Counted from the stretch's first letter, positions 24,663 through 33,217 are shown. The stretch: 36,129 nt of DNA from JAGBWK01 sp964490275 (GCA_964490275.1 CAZBBL010000002.1:1-36129), one strand, 5' to 3'. Made by a program: numbers and translations. Notes: generated by a model not told the origin, from the letters alone.

Positions 24663-25775
24663 ATGAGAATTTTACAACTGATATATGCATTGTCATCGGG
24701 TGGAGCCGAGCGCTTCGTCGTTGATATGTGCAATGAAATGGTTGCCAAGGGCCATGAGGTGTTTCTCGTGACGCAGGTCGACGATACCTATCCCGAATTG
24801 CAGTTTAATCGTCAATTTCTATCTCCTGAAGTTAAAGTCTACAATCTTGGTATGGCCAGAGGTTCGTCGCTTAAGGGCATACCTCGCATGATAAAACTGC
24901 TCAAGAAGATTAAGCCCGATGTAGTGCACGGCCATCTCAACGTCATTCCTTATATGATATTGCCGGCGTTGTTTAATCGCAAAATCAAATATTTCCATAC
25001 GATTCACAACTTGGCTCAGCGTATGGTGAAACCTCGCCAATATCGTATCAATAAATATCTCTATTCAACCTGCAAAATCAATGCGGTCGCCATTTCCGAT
25101 ATATGTCGCCAATCCTATTTGGATTGTTATCACGACGACCATGTGACGCGTATCGACAACGGTCGCAGCCCTGTGGTAGCTTCTACAAATCTCGAAGCAG
25201 TCAGAGCCCAAGTGGAGTCGTTGAAGCAATCGCCCGACGATAAGGTGTTTATTCATGTCGCTCGCTGCAATGAGGTTAAAAATCAACAATTGCTCGTCGA
25301 AGCCTTCAATGCGCTCAATGCCGAAGGCGTTAAATATACTTTGATAGTAGTTGGCGACGGCTTCGATAGCGAATATGGCAAGACCATTACCGAGCCGGCT
25401 TGCAATCGCATCCATTTCCTCGGCGAACGTCCCAACGTAGGCGACTATCTGCTTTGCAGCGACGCTTTTTGCCTCACATCAATCGATGAGGGCTTGCCAA
25501 TCTCGTTGTTGGAAGCTCTGTCGGTAGGCGTCACTCCGATATGCACCCGCGCCGGCGGTATCCCCGACGTCATTACCGACGGTGTCACCGGCTATCTCTC
25601 TACGGCAACCAACTTGCCGGCCTACAAAGAGACGCTCTATCGTTTCCTCAAAAATCCGCTTGACGGCGCGATTATGAAGAAATTTTTTGCCGACAACTAT
25701 TCGATGGAGATTTGTACGCGCCATTACCTTCAACTCTTTCAAGACGTTATAACCTCAAAAGCCGACAAAAAATGA
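24663..25775 (+). CDS. GT4 family glycosyltransferase, copy 2
   Basis: Second GT4 enzyme of the locus, 370 residues, starting RILQLIYALSSGGAERFVV. The GT-B C-terminal domain carries VFIHVARCNEVKNQQLLVEA, IHFLGERPNVGDYLLCSD and DEGLPISLLEALSVG (EX7E). Similarity to the preceding gene runs along the whole length, so the pair arose by tandem duplication and probably diverged to use different donors or acceptors. The ATG at 24663 lies 24 bp behind copy 1. Its TGA overlaps the ATG of the following GT2 gene by 4 bp. Confidence 0.92.
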   Translation: MRILQLIYALSSGGAERFVVDMCNEMVAKGHEVFLVTQVDDTYPELQFNRQFLSPEVKVYNLGMARGSSLKGIPRMIKLLKKIKPDVVHGHLNVIPYMILPALFNRKIKYFHTIHNLAQRMVKPRQYRINKYLYSTCKINAVAISDICRQSYLDCYHDDHVTRIDNGRSPVVASTNLEAVRAQVESLKQSPDDKVFIHVARCNEVKNQQLLVEAFNALNAEGVKYTLIVVGDGFDSEYGKTITEPACNRIHFLGERPNVGDYLLCSDAFCLTSIDEGLPISLLEALSVGVTPICTRAGGIPDVITDGVTGYLSTATNLPAYKETLYRFLKNPLDGAIMKKFFADNYSMEICTRHYLQLFQDVITSKADKK

Positions 25776-26806
25776 ACGCTCAATATTTGCTCTCGGTCAT
25801 AGTGCCAATCTACAATGTTGAGCCTTATCTCGACCGCTGTTTGCAATCGATTGTAAACCAGACATATCGCAATCTCGAAATAATTTTGGTCGACGACGGT
25901 TCGCCCGACAATTGCCCCGCAATATGCGAGCAATGGGCTGCTCGCGACAACCGTATAAAGGTGATTCACAAGCAAAATGCCGGCTTGGGCATGGCTCGCA
26001 ACTCGGGACTTGAGATTGCCACCGGCGACTATGTGGCCTTTGTCGACTCCGACGACTATGTCGACCTCGATATGTATCGCATACTCGTAGGCGAAATTGC
26101 CGGCTCAAAGGCCGATATGGTAGTATGTGGTTTTAAGGAGCAGCGGACAAACAACGGCCCGTTTGTGAATGCCTCTGACTATGGCCGTCGCTACGAGGTG
26201 TCGGGCTTGCAAGTAAGGAAACAAGCTGCCAAATATATCCCGTCGGAGCATGGGCGAGCATTGAATTGCGGCGTTTGGCACGGCATCTATTCCCGCGAGG
26301 TTTTAACTCCGTTCGTCTCCGAACGTGAGGCTGCCCCCGAGGATATCCACTTCACTGTTGCCGCCGTGCTCAAATCGCGCAAAATAGTCTATATCCCCGA
26401 TGCACTCTATTATTATTGTTGCAACGGAGCGAGCCTTTCGCGCTCGTTCAAGCCCGACTATTTCGACCGCTTCGTCCGTACAATCGACTTGCTTGATAAT
26501 CTCTTTGCCTCCTATGACATGAAGGCAACCACTGCCTACTATCTATTTAATCAGCTTGTTAACCTCCAACGCTCGCGATTCAACAAAAAAATGAGCTTGG
26601 GCAAAAAAATAGAATGCTACCGCCGTATTGTGCGCAATGAGCGAGTCCATGATTTGTTGATACCTCTGACATGGCGTTTGCAGCTGCGCAAAAACCGAGT
26701 GAATCTTCGTGTGATACTCGGTGGTAATCCGTGGCTCTTTTACGGCTACTCCAAGTTTGACAAGTGGGTGATCTGCAAAAAGTTTGGCCTAAGCAAATTG
26801 AAATAG
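25772..26806 (+). CDS. GT2 family glycosyltransferase
   Basis: Inverting GT-A glycosyltransferase, the last gene of the exopolysaccharide operon. From the ATG at 25772 (ATGA overlap with the gene before) the protein is 344 residues. The GT-A fold signatures are SVIVPIYNVEPYLDRCLQSI, LEIILVDDGSPD (nucleotide-binding Asp), NAGLGMARNSGLEIATGDYV and FVDSDDYV (metal-binding DxD-like). A later APEDIHFTVA segment fits the catalytic base region. The C-terminal ~100 residues are basic and probably membrane-associated. An in-frame TTG at 25712 lies deep in the preceding gene and is rejected. The sugar transferred is unknown. No terminator follows. Confidence 0.92.
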   Translation: MNAQYLLSVIVPIYNVEPYLDRCLQSIVNQTYRNLEIILVDDGSPDNCPAICEQWAARDNRIKVIHKQNAGLGMARNSGLEIATGDYVAFVDSDDYVDLDMYRILVGEIAGSKADMVVCGFKEQRTNNGPFVNASDYGRRYEVSGLQVRKQAAKYIPSEHGRALNCGVWHGIYSREVLTPFVSEREAAPEDIHFTVAAVLKSRKIVYIPDALYYYCCNGASLSRSFKPDYFDRFVRTIDLLDNLFASYDMKATTAYYLFNQLVNLQRSRFNKKMSLGKKIECYRRIVRNERVHDLLIPLTWRLQLRKNRVNLRVILGGNPWLFYGYSKFDKWVICKKFGLSKLK

Positions 26807-26869
26807 ACGAAACATTTTTGACGATGGTGTTGTTAGAAGTCTGAAACCTTTTTAAAACACACTATCGTT

Positions 26870-27442
26870 ATGAAATCACAATTTATCAAAGGCACTCTCA
26901 CCGAGCGCAATCTCGTCAATGCTTACATTAGCGAGTCGGCTGCTTACTCGCGCTACACATATTATGCACAACAAGCCGATAAAGAAAACTATTTCCCTAT
27001 AGGCAAGGCTTTTCGTGAGGCTGCCGACAATGAGCTTCACCATGGCAAGGTATTCTTCAAACTGCTCGAAGGCGGCGTCGTAGACTGTCAACTCGCTATC
27101 GATGCCGGCACAATCTCAGACACAGCTTCAAATCTCGCTATCGCTGCTCAAGAGGAGCTGCAAGAGGGCTACGAACAATACATTTCAGCCGCTAAAACAG
27201 CCGACGAAGAGGGCTTTGCCGACATCGCAAAGGTGTTTCGCGCCATAGCCGACGTGGAGCTTCATCATCGCCAAATCTTCTTGCAATATCTCGAAGAGGT
27301 AAACGGTGGCACGGTCTGGCAACGCATAGCCCCCACAAAATGGCGTTGCCTTGTGTGTGGCTACATTTATGAAGGGACAGAGCCTCCGGCTCGTTGCCCC
27401 GGTTGCAACCATCCTCGCGAGCATTTCGAACAATGTCGCTAA
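26870..27442 (+). CDS. rbr: Rubrerythrin
   Basis: Non-haem di-iron peroxidase that reduces hydrogen peroxide in anaerobes, taking electrons through a C-terminal rubredoxin centre. The 190-residue length is typical. The ferritin-like domain (1-145) shows the ligands Glu22 (SES), Glu55 and His58 (DNELHH), Glu96 (AQEE) and Glu130/His133 (VELHH). The rubredoxin-like end has Cys160/Cys163 (CLVC) and Cys176/Cys179 (CPGC). ATG at 26870. It is 63 bp behind the last exopolysaccharide gene with no terminator between, so it may be read from that operon or from its own unrecognised promoter. The gene is complete before the assembly gap. Confidence 0.96.
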   Translation: MKSQFIKGTLTERNLVNAYISESAAYSRYTYYAQQADKENYFPIGKAFREAADNELHHGKVFFKLLEGGVVDCQLAIDAGTISDTASNLAIAAQEELQEGYEQYISAAKTADEEGFADIAKVFRAIADVELHHRQIFLQYLEEVNGGTVWQRIAPTKWRCLVCGYIYEGTEPPARCPGCNHPREHFEQCR

Positions 27443-27446
27443 CCTA

Positions 27447-27546
27447 NNNNNNNNNNNNNNNNNNNNNNNNNNNNNNNNNNNNNNNNNNNNNNNNNNNNNN
27501 NNNNNNNNNNNNNNNNNNNNNNNNNNNNNNNNNNNNNNNNNNNNNN
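27447..27546. other. Assembly gap (100 N) with duplicated 55-bp flanks
   Basis: Exactly 100 N. The 55 bp before it (27392-27446) and after it (27547-27601) are identical. The second copy repeats the last codons of rubrerythrin and is almost certainly not real. Removing 27447-27601 gives continuous sequence with 57 bp between the rbr and leuB stop codons. Confidence 0.95.
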
Positions 27547-27605
27547 CGTTGCCCCGGTTGCAACCATCCTCGCGAGCATTTCGAACAATGTCGCTAACCT
27601 ATAAT

Positions 27606-27638
27606 AGTAAGGCCTATGATTTGCTCATAGGCCTTACT
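27606..27638. terminator. Bidirectional terminator between rbr and leuB
   Basis: A perfect 14-bp stem (27606-27619 with 27625-27638) with a 5-nt loop, lying between convergent stop codons. It ends both the rubrerythrin and the leucine-operon transcripts. Confidence 0.85.
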
Positions 27639-27653
27639 TATGCGAATAAATGT

Positions 27654-28715
27654 CTATTGGGCGTTGATGTAGTCGACGAGCCAAGCTCCGATTTCGCGTG
27701 TGCCGTAGGCCGGAGCGTCGGGCACCTGAATCTCGGGCGTGCGCACGTTGTTGTCGAGTGCGGCGTTTACCGCTTTGCGTATGAGTGCACCCTCGTCGGC
27801 CAATCCGAAATATTCAAACAACATTGCTACCGACAACACTTGAGCCATCGGGTTGGCGATGTTTTTGCCTTTGGCTTGTGGCCATGAGCCGTGAATCGGT
27901 TCGAACACCGGAGTCGACTCGCCGGTCGAGGCAGAGGGGAGCAATCCCATCGAGCCTGAGATGACGCTACCTTCGTCGGTAAGTATGTCGCCGAAGGTGT
28001 TTTCGGTCACCATCACGTCGAAGAAAGCCGGCTCTTGAATCATTTTCATCGCGGCGTTGTCGACATACATATAGTCGGTCTTTACCTCGGGGTATTGGCT
28101 CTCCATCTCTTGGGCTACCTTGCGCCATAGGCGGCTCGATGCCAGCACGTTGGCCTTGTCGACAACCGTGAGATGGCGACGGCGACGCATCGCGTAGTCA
28201 AACCCTACACGCAATATGCGCTCTATCTCTTTGCGAGAATAGAAGTTGGTGTCGTAGGCTTTTTCGTCGTCTTGATATTTCTCGCCGAAGTACATACCAC
28301 CGGTGAGCTCGCGTATGCAAATGAAGTCGGCTTCGCGGATATATTCGGCTTTGAGCGGCGATTTGTCGATTAGCGCCGGGAATATTTGTATGGGGCGGAT
28401 GTTGGCAAACAATCCGAGCTTTTTGCGCATTGCGAGCAGTCCTTGTTCGGGACGCACTTTGGCCGTGGGGTCGTTGTCAAACTTGGGGTCGCCGATGGCG
28501 GAGAACAGTACGGCGTCGGCTTCGACACAAGCCTTGTAGGTCTCTTCGGGGAAGGGGTCGCCAACGGCATCTATGGCAGCAGCTCCGCAGAGAGCATAGC
28601 TAAACTCTACGTCGTGGCCAAATTTTTCGCAAACGGCTTTAGTGACGTCGACTCCGACGGCTGATATCTCGGGCCCGATACCGTCACCGGGCAACACTGC
28701 AATTTTGAGTTTCAT
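27654..28715 (-). CDS. leuB: 3-isopropylmalate dehydrogenase
   Basis: NAD-dependent oxidative decarboxylation of 3-isopropylmalate to 2-ketoisocaproate, the last step specific to leucine. The 353-residue protein starts KLKIAVLPGDGIGPEI. Active-site sequences visible are LGLFANIRPI, FICIRELTGGMYFGE, the catalytic Lys in VVDKANVLASSRLWR, FGDILTDEGSVISGSMGLLPSAS and EPIHGSWPQAKGKNIANP. The ATG at 28715 overlaps the leuD stop by 4 bp (ATGA). A longer frame reaching 28793 runs into leuD and is rejected. Last gene of leuA-leuC-leuD-leuB. Confidence 0.96.
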   Translation of the reverse strand: MKLKIAVLPGDGIGPEISAVGVDVTKAVCEKFGHDVEFSYALCGAAAIDAVGDPFPEETYKACVEADAVLFSAIGDPKFDNDPTAKVRPEQGLLAMRKKLGLFANIRPIQIFPALIDKSPLKAEYIREADFICIRELTGGMYFGEKYQDDEKAYDTNFYSRKEIERILRVGFDYAMRRRRHLTVVDKANVLASSRLWRKVAQEMESQYPEVKTDYMYVDNAAMKMIQEPAFFDVMVTENTFGDILTDEGSVISGSMGLLPSASTGESTPVFEPIHGSWPQAKGKNIANPMAQVLSVAMLFEYFGLADEGALIRKAVNAALDNNVRTPEIQVPDAPAYGTREIGAWLVDYINAQ

Positions 28716-29299
28716 CTGTTGTTTTCGTATTGTATGATTTGTTGGCGGTTTGACAGCAGGTAATCGATGTCGTCGAGACCGTTGAGTAGACAATGTTTCT
28801 TATAGGCGTTGATGTCGAATGTCTCTTGCTCGCCTGTGGCAAGATTTGTGATTGTTTGCGCCGGGAGGTCGACTCTGACCTCAGTTTTTGGATCGGCCTG
28901 AATCGACTCAAACAGATGGCTGAGGAAACCTTCGCTGACTACTACCGGCAGCACGAAATTGTTGAGCTCGTTGTTGCGATGGATATCAGCGAAGAAGGTC
29001 GATACTACTACGCGAAAACCATAGTCGGCGATGGCCCATGCGGCGTGCTCGCGTGAGGAGCCACAACCAAAGTTTTTTCCGGCCACCAATATCTGTCCGC
29101 TGTAGCGCGGGTTGTTGAGCACAAACGCGTCGTTGGTAGTGCCGTCGGCATTATAGCGCCAGTCGCGAAACAGATTTTCTCCAAACCCTTCGCGCGAAGT
29201 GGCTTTCAAAAAGCGTGCGGGGATAATCTGGTCGGTGTCGACATTCTCGATTGGCAGAGGCACGCAAGTCGATGTGATGATGTCAAATTTCTGTTTCAT
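28712..29299 (-). CDS. leuD: 3-isopropylmalate dehydratase, small subunit
   Basis: Small subunit of isopropylmalate isomerase, which with LeuC converts 2- to 3-isopropylmalate. The 195-residue protein carries PIENVDTDQIIPARFLK near the N-terminus and the substrate-specificity loop ILVAGKNFGCGSSREHAAWAI near residue 70. The C-terminus NRQQIIQYENNR is usual for Bacteroidetes. The ATG at 29299 is 6 bp behind leuC, and the stop overlaps leuB, so the three downstream genes are tightly coupled. Confidence 0.96.
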   Translation of the reverse strand: MKQKFDIITSTCVPLPIENVDTDQIIPARFLKATSREGFGENLFRDWRYNADGTTNDAFVLNNPRYSGQILVAGKNFGCGSSREHAAWAIADYGFRVVVSTFFADIHRNNELNNFVLPVVVSEGFLSHLFESIQADPKTEVRVDLPAQTITNLATGEQETFDINAYKKHCLLNGLDDIDYLLSNRQQIIQYENNR

Positions 29300-29305
29300 A
29301 TTGGC

Positions 29306-30706
29306 TTATAAAAATTTTCTTGGATCGGTGATTACTCCGGTGATGGCAGCGGCGGCGGCTGTCAGCGGTGAGGCCAGTACGGTGCGAGCGCCGGGGCCTT
29401 GGCGACCCTCAAAATTGCGGTTTGAGGTTGATACGGCCAGTTTGCCCGACGGCACTTTGTCGTCGTTCATTGCCAAGCAAGCCGAGCAACCGGGTTGACG
29501 TATCTCAAACCCTGCGTCTTCGAGCACCTTGTCGAGCCCTTCGGCTTTGATTTGTTCTACGACGTTCCATGACCCGGGTACGAGCCAAGCGGTGATGTCG
29601 GGATGCTTCTTGCGACCGATGACTATCGATGCAAAGGCGCGGAAGTCTTCGATGCGGCCGTTGGTGCAGCTTCCGAGAAATACATAGTCGACTTTTGTCC
29701 CTTCGATAGGTTGTCCCGAACTAAATCCCATATATTCGAGAGCTTTGCTAAACGAGGCACGCTCTTGCTCTTCGGCGCCGTCGGGACACTCGGGTATAAG
29801 TTCGTCGATGGCGATACCCATGCCGGGGTTGGTGCCATAGGTTACGCGAGGACGAATGTCGGCAGCGTCAAACGTTACCTCCTTGTCGAAAATAGCGTCG
29901 TCGCCCGAGCGAAGTTCTTTCCAACGCTCTAAAGCTGCGTCCCATTCTTCGCCACGAGGCGCAAAGGCGCGGTCGCGACAATATTTAAATGTTGTTTCGT
30001 CGGGGGCTACCAAACCACCACGCGCGCCCATCTCGATTGATAAGTTGCAAAGCGTCATGCGTCCCTCCATCGACAGCTTGCGCACGGCTTCGCCGGCATA
30101 TTCTACGAAATATCCGGTGGCTCCGCCAGTGGTCATCTTGGCGATGATATATAGCGCCATGTCTTTGGCTGTAACGCCTTTAGCCAATGTGCCGTTGACT
30201 GTTATGCGCATGGTTTTGGGCTTGGGCTGCAATATGCATTGAGAGGCGAGTACCATCTCAACTTCAGAAGTGCCGATGCCAAAAGCTACGGCTCCAAAGG
30301 CTCCGTGGGTAGAGGTGTGGCTGTCGCCGCAAACGATGGTATAGCCCGGAAGCGTCAGCCCGTTTTCGGGGCCGATAACGTGAATTATGCCGTTTTTGGG
30401 GTGGGAGAGAGGAAATATTGTTAGCCCAAACTCGTGTGCGTTGCGGTTGAGTTGCTCTACCTGTCGGCGCGACACGGGGTCGGGTATCTGTTGCGATTGA
30501 TTGACTGTCGGCACATTGTGGTCGGGCGAACAAATCGTGCGTCCCGGGCGAAACACTTTCAGCCCGCGTCGACGCAGCCCGTCGAAAGCTTGCGGACTTG
30601 TCACCTCGTGGCAATAGTGGCGGTCGATATAAAGCTGTGTGGGGCCGCCCTCAATAGTGGTGATGACGTGGCTGTCCCATATCTTATCAAACAGAGTGTT
30701 TGGCAT
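29306..30706 (-). CDS. leuC: 3-isopropylmalate dehydratase, large subunit
   Basis: Large subunit of isopropylmalate isomerase carrying a [4Fe-4S] cluster. The 466-residue protein begins NTLFDKIWDSHVI and contains TICSPDHNVPT, TIVCGDSHTSTHGAFGAVAFGIG, and the cluster cysteines in FLGSCTNGRIEDFRA and PGCSACLAMN. It ends with GPGARTVLASPLTAAAAAITG. Length and motifs are complete. ATG at 30706, 15 bp behind leuA. As an oxygen-sensitive dehydratase it sits well in an anaerobe. Confidence 0.96.
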   Translation of the reverse strand: MPNTLFDKIWDSHVITTIEGGPTQLYIDRHYCHEVTSPQAFDGLRRRGLKVFRPGRTICSPDHNVPTVNQSQQIPDPVSRRQVEQLNRNAHEFGLTIFPLSHPKNGIIHVIGPENGLTLPGYTIVCGDSHTSTHGAFGAVAFGIGTSEVEMVLASQCILQPKPKTMRITVNGTLAKGVTAKDMALYIIAKMTTGGATGYFVEYAGEAVRKLSMEGRMTLCNLSIEMGARGGLVAPDETTFKYCRDRAFAPRGEEWDAALERWKELRSGDDAIFDKEVTFDAADIRPRVTYGTNPGMGIAIDELIPECPDGAEEQERASFSKALEYMGFSSGQPIEGTKVDYVFLGSCTNGRIEDFRAFASIVIGRKKHPDITAWLVPGSWNVVEQIKAEGLDKVLEDAGFEIRQPGCSACLAMNDDKVPSGKLAVSTSNRNFEGRQGPGARTVLASPLTAAAAAITGVITDPRKFL

Positions 30707-30721
30707 AACGTATTGAGTGGA

Positions 30722-32218
30722 TTATCTTACGAATTTGTTGATAGCGTCAATAAAGGCTTCGGCTGAAGCGGCGACAATGTCGGTGTTGGCCGAGAATCCA
30801 TAATAGTGGTTGCCGTCGTATTCTACGGTCATGTGCACCTTGCCGACGTCGTTGCTGCCTTTGTTGATGGCTTGGATAAGAAACTCTTTGACGACCATTG
30901 TGCGATGGATAATGAGCTTGATAGCTGAGATGGCAGCGTCGACCGGGCCGTTGCCCGAGGCACACGCTTCAAATTTCTCGCCCGAGATGTCGAGGCCGAT
31001 GCTGGCAACAGATTTGATGCCGACGCCGCTGGTCACTTGTAGGAAGTCGAGCTTGATACGATGTTTGGCGGTATGGTGCTTGCCAGCAAGCATCAACACA
31101 TCGTCGTCGTTAATCTCTTTTTTCTTGTCGGCCAGGCGCAAGAAAGCTTCGTAGGCTTTGTCGAGCGCCTCTTTGTCCATTTCGATGCCGAGTACGTGGA
31201 GGCGGTGTTTCAGCGCTGCACGTCCGCTGCGAGCTGTCAATACGATAGAGTTTTCGTCGATTCCAACCACCTTCGGGTCGATGATTTCGTAGCTTTCGCG
31301 ATTCTTTAATACGCCGTCTTGGTGGATTCCCGAAGAGTGGGCAAAGGCGTTGCGACCTACGATGGCTTTGTTGGGCTGTATCGGCATGTTCATCAGTGAT
31401 GATACCATGCGCGAGATGCCGTAAATTTTTGATGTATTGATGTTTGTCTGTATGCCGAGGTCTTTGTGAGAGTAGCATATCATAGCTATCTCTTCGAGCG
31501 AGGTGTTGCCGGCGCGCTCACCGATGCCGTTGATGGTCAATTCGGCTTGGCGTGCTCCGTTGATGACGCCCGAGATAGTGTTGGCCGTAGCCATACCCAA
31601 ATCGTTGTGGCAGTGGGTGGCGATAGTCACCTTGTCGATGCCGTCGACATGGTCGATGAGATATTTTATCTTCTCGCCAAATTCAGATGGAAGGCAATAT
31701 CCGGTAGTGTCGGGGATGTTGATTACGGTGGCTCCGGCTTTGATGACAGCTTCAACTACGCGAGCAAGATATTCGTTGTCGGTACGTCCGGCATCTTCGG
31801 CGTAGAACTGCACATCTTCAACAAATCTTTTTGCGTATTTGACGCAGCCTACTGCTCGCTCGAGGATATCATCGCGGTTGGAGTTGAACTTATATTTTAT
31901 GTGGTAGTCAGAGGTGCCGATGCCGGTGTGGATGCGTTTGTGCTTGGCATATTTCAGCGCATCGGCTGCTACTTCGATATCTTTTTCAACGGCACGTGTC
32001 AACGCACAAATCGTGGGCCAGGTGACGGCCTTTGAAATCTCAACAACGGAGTTGAAGTCGCCCGGACTTGATATGGGGAATCCGGCTTCAATGACGTCGA
32101 CACCAAGGTCTTCGAGCGCTTTGGCTATCTCGATTTTTTCAACTGTATTAAGTTGGCAACCCGGCACTTGCTCGCCGTCGCGTAATGTGGTGTCGAAGAT
32201 ATATAATCTGTCGCTCAT
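30722..32218 (-). CDS. leuA: 2-isopropylmalate synthase
   Basis: Condenses acetyl-CoA with 2-ketoisovalerate, the committed step of leucine synthesis. The 498-residue protein has the HMGL-like TIM barrel with FDTTLRDGEQVPG near the N-terminus (residues 8-20), HTGIGTSDYHIKYKF, and the metal-binding THCHNDLGMATAN near 205. The C-terminal ~130 residues (about 365-498) form the LeuA dimer/allosteric domain that binds leucine, so feedback inhibition is expected. It is first in the operon, 72-79 nt downstream of a well-formed promoter. Some Bacteroides leu operons carry a second synthase paralogue between leuD and leuB (recalled knowledge); none is present here. Confidence 0.95.
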   Translation of the reverse strand: MSDRLYIFDTTLRDGEQVPGCQLNTVEKIEIAKALEDLGVDVIEAGFPISSPGDFNSVVEISKAVTWPTICALTRAVEKDIEVAADALKYAKHKRIHTGIGTSDYHIKYKFNSNRDDILERAVGCVKYAKRFVEDVQFYAEDAGRTDNEYLARVVEAVIKAGATVINIPDTTGYCLPSEFGEKIKYLIDHVDGIDKVTIATHCHNDLGMATANTISGVINGARQAELTINGIGERAGNTSLEEIAMICYSHKDLGIQTNINTSKIYGISRMVSSLMNMPIQPNKAIVGRNAFAHSSGIHQDGVLKNRESYEIIDPKVVGIDENSIVLTARSGRAALKHRLHVLGIEMDKEALDKAYEAFLRLADKKKEINDDDVLMLAGKHHTAKHRIKLDFLQVTSGVGIKSVASIGLDISGEKFEACASGNGPVDAAISAIKLIIHRTMVVKEFLIQAINKGSNDVGKVHMTVEYDGNHYYGFSANTDIVAASAEAFIDAINKFVR

Positions 32219-32296
32219 GTTGTCTATTAATGATTAGTTTTGAAATTATACGCTTTGGAAGTGTTATCAGATAAAGCTTTTTCCTGCATTTTGATG

Positions 32297-32327
32297 CAAA
32301 GATAGTGACATTATCCGACATTTTCAA
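32297..32327 (-). promoter_or_regulatory. Promoter of the leuACDB operon
   Basis: Minus-strand TTG (32327-32325), a 20-nt spacer, then TATCTTTG (32304-32297). Transcription should start near 32290-32293. A 20-codon open frame fills the leader (32289-32227) but has only one Leu codon, so attenuation by a leucine leader peptide is not supported. Confidence 0.75.
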
Positions 32328-32343
32328 GCCAAATAACGAAAAA

Positions 32344-32373
32344 ATCTAATTTAATAGACCGATGTTGTTAGAT
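32344..32373 (-). terminator. Weak terminator candidate after the outer-membrane protein gene
   Basis: ATCTAA/TTAGAT arms (32344-32349 and 32368-32373) form a 6-bp stem with an 18-nt loop, followed on the minus strand by a run of T. The stem is short and AT-rich, so this is tentative. Confidence 0.35.
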
Positions 32374-32398
32374 ATTGAAAGTTTATTGGGCGTTTCTC

Positions 32399-33037
32399 TT
32401 AGAAGCAAATGCCTATCTTTATTGAGGCCGAATGTAGATAAGAGAAGTTGACTGTTTGCTCTCCGACAAGAATATCTTTGAGCATCATCAGGTCGTAGCC
32501 TACGGTGACATGCGACGAGAATGTGCGGCCCGATGCCAGTGTGTAGCCGACAGCTACGCCTCCAAAAAACGGACGTTGGTAGACGTCGTTTCGGAGGTTG
32601 GCAATTGACACGCCGGCTCTGAGTTCCAAAAACGCCGGGGTGGGATGTTTAGTGAAGCCTGTGCGTATCATGCCATAGAGAGGGTAGGCGCGCGAGCCGT
32701 TGTTGATCATCATCTTTATCTGGCCACCAACGCCTATAAAGCGAAATATAGAGCCTTTATAGCCGACGCAAGCGCTGATATCGACCGACGACAATTCTTG
32801 ATTGGTCATGTCGATTGAGCTGCCCAAGTCGACGCCCCAAGCAAAGTGGGTAGTATGCTTTTCGGTGTCGTAATAGGCCGGTGGTAGGGTCGACGTAGGG
32901 GCTGATTGAGGCTTGGCGACGGTGTCGTTGATTACCTCGATGGTCTCGGTAACTACGACACGTCGCTCGATATCTTGTGCATTAGTCGTGATGGCTGTCG
33001 CCACCAACAATATAAGTAGACTTAAAATTTTTCTCAT
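32399..33037 (-). CDS. Predicted small outer-membrane beta-barrel protein, function unknown
   Basis: A 212-residue protein with a clear signal peptide (MRKILSLLILLVATAITTNA, then QDIE). A low-complexity, Thr/Pro-containing spacer (about 21-60) follows, then a region of alternating hydrophobic and polar residues with repeated Gly/Tyr strands (HFAWGVDLGSSI, FFGGVAVGYTLASG, HVTVGYDLMM). The last residue is Phe (KIGICF), as in outer-membrane barrels. I do not recognise a named family; it resembles the outer membrane beta-barrel/PorT-like group. ATG at 33037. Once the false gap is removed, it starts 25 bp after the prmA stop, so it may be co-transcribed with prmA. Confidence 0.75.
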   Translation of the reverse strand: MRKILSLLILLVATAITTNAQDIERRVVVTETIEVINDTVAKPQSAPTSTLPPAYYDTEKHTTHFAWGVDLGSSIDMTNQELSSVDISACVGYKGSIFRFIGVGGQIKMMINNGSRAYPLYGMIRTGFTKHPTPAFLELRAGVSIANLRNDVYQRPFFGGVAVGYTLASGRTFSSHVTVGYDLMMLKDILVGEQTVNFSYLHSASIKIGICF

Positions 33038-33117
33038 CCATTCACATTTCTTTCGTCAAAGACTATTTTTCGGCGAGCTTTAGTTCGAGGCAAGCCCAAC
33101 GGTCTTGCTCGCTGACT

Positions 33118-33217
33118 NNNNNNNNNNNNNNNNNNNNNNNNNNNNNNNNNNNNNNNNNNNNNNNNNNNNNNNNNNNNNNNNNNNNNNNNNNNNNNNNNNN
33201 NNNNNNNNNNNNNNNNN
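33118..33217. other. Assembly gap (100 N) with duplicated 55-bp flanks
   Basis: Exactly 100 N. The 55 bp before it (33063-33117) equal the 55 bp after it (33218-33272). Both are the 3' end of prmA, so one copy is spurious. Deleting 33118-33272 (or 33063-33217) restores one intact prmA. Confidence 0.95.

Noticed and set aside
27392..27601. 55-bp direct repeats as att sites or mobile-element duplications
   Set aside because: Both pairs are exactly 55 bp, flank default-length N runs and fall inside gene ends; k-mer overlap explains them better.
27351..27887. Open frames running across the 100-N gap after rubrerythrin
   Set aside because: They translate unknown bases and a duplicated 55-bp flank; an assembly artefact.
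32227..32289. Leucine leader peptide controlling leuA by attenuation
   Set aside because: The 20-codon leader frame has only one Leu codon and no terminator/antiterminator pair follows before leuA.
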